Of a stretch of DNA of 64,000 nucleotides, positions 34,758 to 44,700 are shown piece by piece. Where the stretch lies: the NCBI RefSeq assembly GCF_900142215.1, contig NZ_FRAC01000016.1:93117-157116 (forward strand). The letters are read 5' to 3'. The stretch's first letter is position 1, and each line of letters begins with the position of its first letter. The notes under the pieces are model-generated. The model saw only the letters and a list, made by a program, of their open reading frames with translations. It did not search any database and had not been told where the DNA came from. This DNA is from Anaerocolumna jejuensis DSM 15929 (GTDB lineage Bacteria > Bacillota > Clostridia > Lachnospirales > Lachnospiraceae). The position numbers were made by a program, and so were the translations under genes.

Positions 34758-36608
34758 TTGAGAAAGTATTTTAAGAAACTGTTGTCCTATTCTGTGTACC
34801 GGAGGACACTGATTACTTATTCTATCAGTATTCTTGTTATTACTACCCTTATTTTGATGAGCTTGTACGGTGTCTTTATTGTCAGCATCAAACAAAACCA
34901 GATTGATTCAACCAAACAGCTTTTAGGCCAGTTAGTCAGAGAGGTAGATAACTTAAAGACAGATATTGATAATGTTGCGTCGGTAATTACAAGTGACAGC
35001 AGGACGTTGAAATTTGTTCAGAATAAAGAGGATAATAAAAAGGATAATTACTATTTATTCCTTAAGCTTCAGGAAATAAAAAGCGCTTATTCTTATATTG
35101 AGGATATTTCCATTGTCAATTTTAATAACGGAAAGTGTATACAGGCAATAGGAAACAATGGGGGCGGTAAGGCTAATATTGACTATGCCTTATCGATGCT
35201 GGAGCAAAAAAAATATATTGGTGTAAGAACAATCAAGCAAATACAGAAGACAAAGAATGTTGTGTCCTTTTTACAGTATCTGCCTTATTATAACGCAATG
35301 GTAATAGAGGATGTAAATGCCGACTGGTTCCAGTACAGTCTTAACGATAACCACAGGGCAGCCAGAAAGGTGTATATTATCGATGTTGACGGAAGCGCTG
35401 TTACCAGTAATACAAGGGCCGTGGTAAATAACCAGCCCCTGTCGGAGTACTTTTACTCTATTATAACCAGGTTAAATCCCAGGGAAAAAAGCTTTGTCTA
35501 TGATGATAAAGTAAAGCGGCAGCTGGTCTTTTTCTCCGAATCCCCGGAATTTGGCTGGTGGTTTATTGATATGCAGGATTATTCCTATTTCAACAGCCGG
35601 TTTCAAAAAATAAGCATTACCTTTGTTGGAATAGCTCTGGCCCTGGTGTCCTTTTGCCTGCTTATCTCCGTTATATTCAACAGAAAGATCCAAAAGCCTC
35701 TGGTGGAGCTGGACATGGCCATTGCCAGGGGAACACATGAGAAATATTTAAAAGAAAATTATATTAAAACCCTGTATCTGTATAACCTTCTGACAGGGGA
35801 GCAGATGCCGCTGTTTGTACCACAAAAGGAGCTGAACTATCTGGAGGAGCACTACAGCGGAAATTATTACTGTGTAATGCTTTTAAAAATCCAGGATAAA
35901 AGTCCCCTTGACCCCTCTGTCCGTAAGGAGGAGTATAAGCTCTACCGCTATGCTGTCTGTAATCTTTCGGATGAAATCTTTGGAGATGATTTCCGCTGCA
36001 AGGCTGTGGATATGGGAGAGGATCAGGTAGGACTCCTCTTCTTTCTTGAGAAGAAGGCAGTTGAGGAGGAATATGCTTTATGCTTTCGGCAATTGAAGGA
36101 ATTTGCAGAGAAGATGTTTCCTATCCTGGTCAGCGGCAGTCTGGGGATTGTGGTCGACAGCAGGAGGGATATCTATGCCTCCTATCATAAAGCAAGGCAG
36201 TATATGGAGATGAACCAGCTGATCAACCGGGAAGAGCTGATAGATGCCAATAACCAGGTCAGTGCAAATTATCAGGAAAAGAACAGGAAGCTGGTGGAAT
36301 CCATCCTGGAATATACGGAATACAATTTCAATAATCCCGATCTGTCCTTAAAGAGTATCTCACAGGTGTTTGGATTATCCACGGCCTATCTGGGAAAGAT
36401 ATTCAAATCCGTTCAGGGGGAGGCATATTCATCCTATATTACAAGCTGCCGGTTGGAGAAGTCAAAGCTTGTTCTGCTTCAGACTGCAAAAACGGTCAAT
36501 GATATCGCAGCAGAGGTCGGCTTTACGAATTCCACCTATTTTGCCACTCTTTTTAAAAATACCTACGGAATGACACCGACTGCCTTCAGGAGCCAATATC
36601 ACAATTAG
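34758..36608 (+). CDS. Membrane-anchored AraC-family regulator with extracellular sensor
   Basis: One-component regulator. The start is TTG; 34758 fits the GGAG at 34748 best (616 residues), and TTG at 34746 is the alternative. Residues 15-45 are a first membrane segment, 45-280 an extracellular sensor (dCache-like), and about 283-305 a second membrane segment (ITFVGIALALVSFCLLISVI). The C-terminal 100 residues are an AraC helix-turn-helix (LSLKSISQVFGLSTAYLGKIF, NDIAAEVGFTNSTYFATLFK). Such proteins control neighbouring LplB/LplC importers. It probably senses an extracellular saccharide and activates this locus. Confidence 0.85.
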   Translation: MRKYFKKLLSYSVYRRTLITYSISILVITTLILMSLYGVFIVSIKQNQIDSTKQLLGQLVREVDNLKTDIDNVASVITSDSRTLKFVQNKEDNKKDNYYLFLKLQEIKSAYSYIEDISIVNFNNGKCIQAIGNNGGGKANIDYALSMLEQKKYIGVRTIKQIQKTKNVVSFLQYLPYYNAMVIEDVNADWFQYSLNDNHRAARKVYIIDVDGSAVTSNTRAVVNNQPLSEYFYSIITRLNPREKSFVYDDKVKRQLVFFSESPEFGWWFIDMQDYSYFNSRFQKISITFVGIALALVSFCLLISVIFNRKIQKPLVELDMAIARGTHEKYLKENYIKTLYLYNLLTGEQMPLFVPQKELNYLEEHYSGNYYCVMLLKIQDKSPLDPSVRKEEYKLYRYAVCNLSDEIFGDDFRCKAVDMGEDQVGLLFFLEKKAVEEEYALCFRQLKEFAEKMFPILVSGSLGIVVDSRRDIYASYHKARQYMEMNQLINREELIDANNQVSANYQEKNRKLVESILEYTEYNFNNPDLSLKSISQVFGLSTAYLGKIFKSVQGEAYSSYITSCRLEKSKLVLLQTAKTVNDIAAEVGFTNSTYFATLFKNTYGMTPTAFRSQYHN

Positions 36609-36683
36609 TATAGAAGATAGTACATTGTTCTGAATGGATGATACTGGTATACTGGAATTCAAGCGTTAAAAGCTGATTGGAGC

Positions 36684-36753
36684 ATTTCACACACCTTATT
36701 TATTGCAGCAGCACAGGCAAGCCTGGGATATGCTGCCGGAACAAGGAGTGAAG
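36684..36753. repeat. Decayed copy of the palindromic repeat family
   Basis: The order tttcacacaccttatttattgc, a GC-rich core (cacaggcaagcctggg), then gatatgctgccgg and ggagtgaagg matches the 59.8-kb copy in the same orientation, with an eroded core palindrome. The region that follows (36768-36830: ggaaaggatgccg ... caatggtgtaaaag) resembles the sequence just upstream of rplI and ends at the SGNH start codon. Confidence 0.55.
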
Positions 36754-36830
36754 GAGATTGTAAGGAAGGAAAGGATGCCGCTATGCAGTCCGGCTTACCG
36801 GTCTGGCGGTGGCAGGCAATGGTGTAAAAG

Positions 36831-37451
36831 ATGTTGAAAGAAAATGGGGTAGTTCTATTTCAAGGTGACAGTGTGACCGACTGCGGCAGGAACAGGGAGG
36901 ATGAAAAGGATATGGGAAACGGATATCCTTTATTGATCAGTTCCTGGTTTCAGGCCAGATATCCTGAGAAAAATATCCGTTTCATTAATAAGGGAATCAG
37001 CGGGAACAGGGTAACCGACCTTGAGTCAAGATGGGATACGGACTGCATAAACCTGGAACCTGCATTTGTTTCGATTCTTATTGGAATAAATGATACCTGG
37101 AGGCGCTATGACAACAATGACCCTACCTCCGTACAGGATTTTGAAAACACATACAGAAAGATTATTTTACAGGTAAAAGAAAAGACAAATGCAGAGATAA
37201 TGCTGTGTGAGCCATTTGTTCTGCCTGTTCCGGAGGACAGAAAAGAGTGGAGGGAAGACCTGGATCCCAAGATTCATGCGGTAAGAAGCCTGGCCAGAGA
37301 ATTTCATACATTGCTCCTGCCCCTTGATGGTCTGATTAACAGTGCGGCTGCTCAAAGAAGCCCCGAAACCTGGGCGGCGGACGGAGTACATCCCACCATG
37401 GCAGGTCATGCCCTGATAGCCCAGGAGTGGATCAGAAAAGCAGGGTTCTGA
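36831..37451 (+). CDS. SGNH/GDSL-type hydrolase (carbohydrate esterase-like)
   Basis: 206 residues, no signal peptide. The SGNH blocks are all present: block I FQGDSVTD with nucleophile Ser14, block II NKGISGNRV, block III GINDTW and block V ADGVHPTMAGH with the catalytic Asp and His. Such proteins often remove acetyl groups from xylan, rhamnogalacturonan or other oligosaccharides. The location behind a sugar importer supports an intracellular deacetylase. The ribosome binding site is weak (ATGGTGT). Confidence 0.85.
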   Translation: MLKENGVVLFQGDSVTDCGRNREDEKDMGNGYPLLISSWFQARYPEKNIRFINKGISGNRVTDLESRWDTDCINLEPAFVSILIGINDTWRRYDNNDPTSVQDFENTYRKIILQVKEKTNAEIMLCEPFVLPVPEDRKEWREDLDPKIHAVRSLAREFHTLLLPLDGLINSAAAQRSPETWAADGVHPTMAGHALIAQEWIRKAGF

Positions 37452-37480
37452 TAGAAGGAAAACAGGATAGGAAAATATAA

Positions 37481-37587
37481 AAGAGGCTGCTTCAAAATGT
37501 GATGAAGATACCAGATGCCGTTGATAGTAAACGATATCAACGCCAATCTTTGGTATTAAGCATATGCATCGAGGTGCCTCTTTTTTT
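37481..37587 (+). terminator. Large branched terminator structure
   Basis: The outer arms aagaggc and gcctctt (with seven Ts after) enclose a second long stem: atacca/tggtat and ccgttgata/tatcaacg around gtaaacga. The size (about 100 nt) and nested stem are unusual for a plain terminator. The rest of 37452-37764 contains no gene. Confidence 0.6.
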
Positions 37588-37764
37588 GCGCCCGGAGCGG
37601 GAGAAGCTTTGGCTTCTGGAAAGCCTGGCAGCATCCAAGCCTTTTCTACATAAAATCTTAATGGAAAATTAAGGCGGAAGAACTGGTCTTCATAAACAAT
37701 AATATGGTAAGGTTATAGCATGACTTTCGGATAACAGGAAAGAATATGAATAACGGAGGCAGGA

Positions 37765-38586
37765 ATGTTACTTTTATTTTCTTTATTATTTTTGATAGCC
37801 GGGATTATTTGCGGAGCATATACCTTAATTATAATAGCCTATTCTGGGGCAGGAACGGATTTCTTATGGTTCTGGATACTGGCTGGTGCGGGAGGATTTT
37901 TGGCATCCGCCCTTTTCTTTCTGCTGCATAAAAAGCACATCCTGTTCCACAGGGTATGGTATGGCGTATTCATACTTTTGATTCTATGTGCCGCAGGAGT
38001 ATTTCTCCTGGTAGAGGGAAATATTTATTTCGCAAGCAGGAGCAAGGTTTCGGATAATGCGGATTATGTTATTGTACTGGGAGCACAGGTCAGAGGAAAG
38101 ACCGTATCAAAAGCCCTTAAGAACCGCCTGGATACCGCTTATGAGTATCTTAAAAAGAATCCTCAGACAGTGGTAATTGTATCAGGAGGACAAGGAAAGG
38201 GAGAAGAGATATCGGAAGCTCAGGCTATGAAGATTTATCTGGAAGGCAAGGGGATTAATGAAGACCGGATACTGTCTGAGGATAAATCTACGAATACCTA
38301 TGAAAATCTAAGAAACAGTAAAAAAGTAATAGACAGCAAAAAAATAACAGACAGCAGGGAAGATGAGAAGAAAAGTACCGTTGAATCCGAATCAAAGACA
38401 GAGAAGGTCGTTGTAGTTACAAATAAATTTCATGTTTTCAGAGCAAAGGGACTGGCAAAGACCCAGGGGCTTAGGAGCGTACAGGGACTTGGTGCGCCAA
38501 ATGACGATGTGCTGACCTTGCATTATTATGTTCGGGAGTTCTTTGGAGTAGTAAAGGACGTACTGGCAGGAAATATGAAATGGTAG
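37765..38586 (+). CDS. DUF218 (YdcF/SanA/ElyC-type) membrane protein
   Basis: 273 residues. Residues 1-90 hold three or four membrane segments; residues 100-265 are the DUF218 domain with ADYVIVLGAQVRGKT, VIVSGGQGKGEEISEAQAM, and STNTYENLRNS. Family members affect envelope polysaccharide or vancomycin tolerance, without a settled reaction. A charged insert of about 25 residues (KKITDSREDEKKSTVESES) breaks the domain and may be a loop. A GGAGG site precedes the ATG. Confidence 0.8.
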   Translation: MLLLFSLLFLIAGIICGAYTLIIIAYSGAGTDFLWFWILAGAGGFLASALFFLLHKKHILFHRVWYGVFILLILCAAGVFLLVEGNIYFASRSKVSDNADYVIVLGAQVRGKTVSKALKNRLDTAYEYLKKNPQTVVIVSGGQGKGEEISEAQAMKIYLEGKGINEDRILSEDKSTNTYENLRNSKKVIDSKKITDSREDEKKSTVESESKTEKVVVVTNKFHVFRAKGLAKTQGLRSVQGLGAPNDDVLTLHYYVREFFGVVKDVLAGNMKW

Positions 38587-38671
38587 AAAGAAAAATCTGT
38601 ATTAATTGGTAATAAAAATAGTAAAACAACATACTATTTATGCAAATTGCACAAAAATGAGTTCAAAACTT

Positions 38672-38689
38672 TTTCGAAATATTTCGAAA
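38672..38689. promoter_or_regulatory. Palindrome in the amylopullulanase promoter region
   Basis: The 18-mer tttcgaaatatttcgaaa is a perfect palindrome. It lies 4 bases before a possible -10 box (TATACT, 38694-38699), where a repressor or activator could act. Upstream, ttgcacaa (38647) equals a half site of the maltodextrin operon operator. Confidence 0.5.
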
Positions 38690-38790
38690 TAATTATACTT
38701 AAAATACCTTTTCAATGATATGATAGGTTAGTGGATAGGAAAATAAAGGATTTCTTCCACAGGCTTGATTATAAGAAAAGGAGAAGGTAT

Positions 38791-41700
38791 ATGAAAGCAA
38801 AGCAGAAAGAAAAGAGATTAGTCAGTTTCGTCTTAATTGTTGCGCTGTTATTTACGATGGTTCCTTCTATGACAAAGGCACTGGCAGAAGGAAATACGCC
38901 CGTAAGAAGTGTAACAGATGATGTAAGCGGCCAAATTAGGGGACAAACCTTGCCGTTATCTCTTTACCAGGGAGGTAACTATGAAGGCACGGTAAATGCA
39001 GTTTCCGGTTCTGCACTTACCGTAGTTGTAAATGGCCGGGAAAAAGGAATTACAAGCTGGCTGGAGGGAAATTCAGGCAGTGTTCATGTGCGCTACAATT
39101 CCATAACCGGAGAAGTCAGCAATTCCGTTTCCAATCCGGATATTTTTAAAAGCTCCGCTACCTGGGCGGGAAGTCTTGATGTGCTTGGGACAGGCTTAAA
39201 GAGCTGGGCACCGGAGGATACGAACGGTGACCTTACCTATCTTGGGGGAGGAATCTATGCAAAGGCCTTTTCTTTCCCCGCCCTTGCAAGCGATACGGCC
39301 CTCAGCTATAAGGTAGCGTATAACCATGGCTGGAATCAGGGGGAAGCAGGCAGTAACATAGATATTACAATACCGGCGGGAAGTACCGGTATCACAATCT
39401 TTGCGGATACCAATACCGGCTACATAGCAGATTCCATTACTGCACCTGCACTATTTCAGACAATTTCGTTAATCGGAACCGTCAGGGAAGCAGGGGGAGA
39501 TGATTGGAATACAGCTTATAACGGATTTGATTTCAAGCCAATAAGCCAGAATATCTGTCTGTTCGATAAGACCTTTCAGACAGCCGGGACCTATGAATAC
39601 AAGTATTTTAACCGGTCACAGGATAAATTGGCAGACGGAGACAGTAAAACCCTTACCATCCAGACAAGTGGGCAAAGGGTCCTTTTCCTCTATGATAAAG
39701 CTAACGGAGCTTTATATGATACGGTAAATGACTATAACAGCATAGCCGGGCTTCTCTCTTTTCCGCTATCCGGGGAGACGGAAACTTTGCCGGATACTTT
39801 TACTGCCCAGCCGGGAGGAAGCAGTGTATGGCGGGTTACCGGAGCTCTTGGAAGCTATGACAGCTGGAATCCAGGCAATGCCAAAACCGTTATGAGCCAT
39901 TTGGCTGGTGAGTATTATGCAAAGTCCTTTGTATTGCCGGCAGGTACCTATGAATTTAAATTTACGAAAAACGGTTCCTGGGACAATGCCATTGGCTCCG
40001 ATGGAATCAATAATAATGCCAGGAATTTTACCATGACATTAACAGAAAAGTCCAAGGTTAATTTCTATCTGAACGACGAATTAGAGGGCAAGGATAAGGT
40101 TCGTACGAATATAACCTCCCTGGAAGAGCAGGGCATCAAGCAATATGTACCGGTACTTTCAGACAGCGCATGGCCAAGACTGACCGGGGATCTTCAGCAG
40201 GCACTGGGGGAGGGAGCTAATTGGGCTCCTGATAAAGCAAAGCAGATGTTTGTAGATTATTACTTTAATAATTCTGTCTATAAAATACAGAGGACTCTTC
40301 CAAAAGGAAATTATGAGTGCAAGGTGGTATTTGGAGATAGCTGGAACAGTCCGAATTACGGAGGACCGGATGACAGCAGCTCGAACCTTTCGGTAAAGGT
40401 ACTGGATACTGCGGCGGATGTGACTTTTTCCACCGATACGTCTGCGGCCTCTAAGGTGCTCACACATAATTATAAACCGAAGGATTCCCTTTATGACGGA
40501 GTCATTAATAAAGCAGCTCTCTTTTTTGACAGCAGGGATATTACTTATAAAAAACCTTTTGGCGCTGTGAAGGAAAACAGTGAAGATGTTACCTTCCGTA
40601 TTGCCGCCCAGGCGGGAGATGCACAGCTGGTCAAACTGGAATTAATAGATTATAACGGTATTTCCAGAGATTTTAACATGTCTGTGGCAACGGTTCTTAA
40701 TGGAAAAGATTACTGGGAAGTAACCGTGCCCAAAGAAACCTTTCATGAAATCGGTATCTGGAGCTATAAATTTATTGTAATCGACGGAAGCACAAAATAT
40801 GAATATGGTGATGATGGCTCAAGCGGCGGTACAGGGGCTGTATCGGAGGACGGACAGACCCCCTATAACTTAACAGTCTATGACAGCAGTTATAAGACCC
40901 CGGACTGGATGAAAAATGCAGTGGTATATCAGATATTCCCTGACCGTTTCTATGATGGGGATACCTCTAATAACCATGCAAAGGATAAGGATGGCAGCAG
41001 AGGAGATAAGGTTCAGCTCTTTGAGGGAGATAAGTGGTCTGCCCTTCCGGAAAATCCCAGACAGTCAGAAGAAGCCAATAAACCCTATTATCCCAATGCC
41101 GCAACCGACGGTGTTTGGAGCAATGAATTCTACGGCGGAGATATTAAGGGTATTGAAGAAAAGCTTTCTTATCTGAAAACTCTGGGTGTAACAGCAGTAT
41201 ACTTAAACCCTGTATCCTGGGCAGCTTCCAATCATAAATACGATGCAACGGATTACAAGCATCTGGACCCCATGTTTGGAGAGCCGGTATATAATATTGC
41301 AGGAGACGCCTCCTCCGGATTAAATTATGAGGCAACCAAGGCAGCTTCCGATAAGGTCTACGCAAATTTTTCAAAGGCTTGCAGGGAAGTGGGAATCCAT
41401 CTGATCAGTGACGGTGTATTTAATCATGTGGGCGATGATTCCATTTACTTTGACCGTTATGAGAAATATCCGGAAATCGGTGCTTATGAGTACTGGAGCA
41501 GGGTATGGCAGAAGGTGGAGACTGATAAGCTGACCCAGGCAGAAGCAGAAAAGGCAGTTAAGGATTATTATAAGTCTTCCATAAATCCTGCCACCGGTAA
41601 GAAATATACGGATGCTGATTTCTGCTATATCAACTGGTTCAAGGTAGGACCCGAGAAGGTTTATGACGATAAGACCGGTAAATTTGTGAGATATGCTTAC

Positions 41701-44700
41701 GAGGGATGGTGGGGCTATGATTCACTGCCGGTAATTACTGCTGTAGAAGCAGAGCAGACCAGCCTTACCAATGACGCTTATGCAACTATTGCAGGGGCTC
41801 ATGAATACAACAATGTAAATTACAGAGAAAATGTTATCGGCTATGATTTGAACTCTTCCAACGTTGCGAATGTAACAGAAGCCATGAAGTCAGCCAATTC
41901 TCAGAGATGGCTCTATATGGGTTCTGGCGGCTGGAGGCTTGATGTGGCACCGGATGTATCCGATGATACCTGGAGGCAGTTCCGTACTGCGGTCAAGTCA
42001 GCCGCCGGAAAGACGGACATTAACGGGAACCAAATCGAGGATCCGGTAATATTAGGGGAGGAATGGAACACAGCCACCAAATATCTCTTGGGCGATATGT
42101 TTGATTCCGTTATGAACTATCAGTTCAGAGCCGCTTTACAGGGCTTTTTGGTAAATGGGGGCGATGCCCTGGACCTTAACAATGCCCTGGAGGTCATCCG
42201 GGAGAATTATCCCAGGGAAGCCTGGCAGGCAATGCTTAACCTGGTAGATTCCCATGATACCGTACGAAATATTACAAAGCTTGATAATCCGACCTGGGAA
42301 GAAGAAAATACAAAGAATGCACCGGATGCTTCCGATAGAGCTGTCAAGCTCCAAGCCTTAACGGCAATATTCCAGTTAAGCTATCCCGGTGCCCCTACCA
42401 TTTATTACGGCGATGAAGTAGGAGTGACCGGCACGAAGGACCCGGATTCCAGAAGAACCTATCCATGGGAAAGGGTAACCGAGCAGTCAGATGGTTCCTA
42501 TAAGATTTCGGATGCGTATGCAGGCACCTATGGAGACCTGTTTAACTCCTATGTAAAAGCAGCGCAGGTGAGAAATGCCCATCTGGACCTTTTTGCCACC
42601 GGAGAGATTAAAACTGCCTACGCGAAGGGAGAAGTTATTGCTTATGCCAGAAAGAGTGCGGATGAAGGCGGTCTGTCTTTGATTAACCGTTCTGAAAAGG
42701 ATGCGGATATAACGGCAGATGTAAAGGATTTTCTTCCGGAAGGACTTACGCTTAAGGATGAACTTGGGAGCGGTATTACCGGTACGGTGGCAGACGGAAA
42801 AATCGTACTTCATGTACCTGGCCTTACCGGACTTATGATGGTATCTGCTACGAAGCTCACGGCACTTCCTTTGGCACCGGCAGGTGTTACGGCAACAGCT
42901 TCCCAAGGCACAACAGCAGCGGTAAATATCAAGTGGAGCAGCGTAGAGGGAGCGGAAGGCTACTATGTATACCGGACACTATTGGAAGGCACAGAGGCTG
43001 TATTGCTGAACAGCATTCCGGTTACTGGAACAGAATATACGGACAATACCGTAACAAACGGAACCAGGTATTACTACTATATTAAGAGTGTGAAAGACGG
43101 TATCTTAAGCATCAGCAGCAGCGTAGCTACGGCTATGCCAAGCTTTAAGATAACGGAAGTCACCGTTCCGACAGCGGTGCCGGAAGTTACGATCGGGGTT
43201 GGAAAAAAGACCGGGGCTATTGAGGTAAAGGTAACCGTACCGGGGCTTACGGATAATGCCGACTATAAGGTCAAGGACGCCTTGGGACTTACAGGGCTGC
43301 TGGGGTACTACAAGGAAGGCAGCAGCAGGAATTCTGCTTTATTTACAAGGCTGCGCTATGAAAAGGATGAAGGCAGTGCAAAGGTATACAGCGCCTCTTT
43401 TGAACCGACAGAAGAAGGCAGCTACCATTATTTCGCCAGGATAACGGTAAATAACGGTTATACCTATACCGAATCAGCGGAAAGCAGTATGACGGCGGTC
43501 AGCAATTTCACACAGCCGGCACCCGGTGCACCGGTATTGGAACAGCCGGTTCAGGAATCCAGCAGGGTAACACTGAAATGGAGTGCAGCTCCCGGTAACC
43601 AGACCGGCTTTGAGGTTTACCGTGCCAAGGCTTTGGCAGGCAATTCCTATGAAGAAAAGATTGCCGTATTGGATGGAAATGTAACCGGATATACGGACTT
43701 TCTGGTAAGCAACGATACAACCTATTCTTACCGTGTGGCTGCCTTTAACAGTGAATATAACAGAAGCAGCTCCAATACGGTAACCGTAACGCCAAAGCTT
43801 ACCATGGTGGAGGTCACCATAAGACTGCATATTCCGGATAAGGTGGCACCTTCTGCTACGGATAATATTTATGTGGCTGGCGATGCAAACGGCTGGAATG
43901 TTTCCGGCTGGCTGCTAAAGAAGCCAAGCGGCGCGACGGACAACAGCATAGTGGAATACACCTTTAAGATGATGTCCGGTAAAAAGCTCCAGTACAAATA
44001 TACCAGAGGCACCTGGGCCACAGAAGCCCTGACCAGTAAGATGGAAGGAGATACCACCTCACCAGGTAATTACGGCTACAGCTCCACCGACACCAATATC
44101 AGTGCAGCAGTTACCAATCAGGGCGGCAATAAGATGCTGATAAACGACTATGTCCTGCGCTGGGTTGATATGCCGATTATGATAACGGTGCCCAGAACAT
44201 CCTATAACGGGCAGGATATCAAATATACAACTACTGACAGCAGCTTCAATCTCCAGGCCTGTGTTCCTTATGGCGGAATCTTTACAATAAACGGGAAAAA
44301 CATTAATTCCATACAGGCAGGGGCACTGGATTCCTACGGTAATGTAAGGCTTAATAATATACCGCTGTCGGTGGGTGAGAATATATTTACACTGCACATT
44401 GAACCTACGGAAGCAACAAAAGCTCTCCCCTGGCTTACCGATACAGGAAGAATTACCAGCCAGATGACAGCCTCCGTAAATATTAAGATTACAAGAACCA
44501 AAGGTTCCGATAATGAGAATCCCGGCAACAACAATAACAATAATAATGGTTCCGGTAATAGCGGTAATTCCGGCAGCAATAATTCTTCCTCCTCCGATAA
44601 GAAAGAGCCTGGCATAAAAGATAGCAATGTTTCAGGCTGGGAAAATATCAAGAAGGAGTTAAAGGACCTTGCTGAGAGTATGACCGGCGGCACCGTGGCT

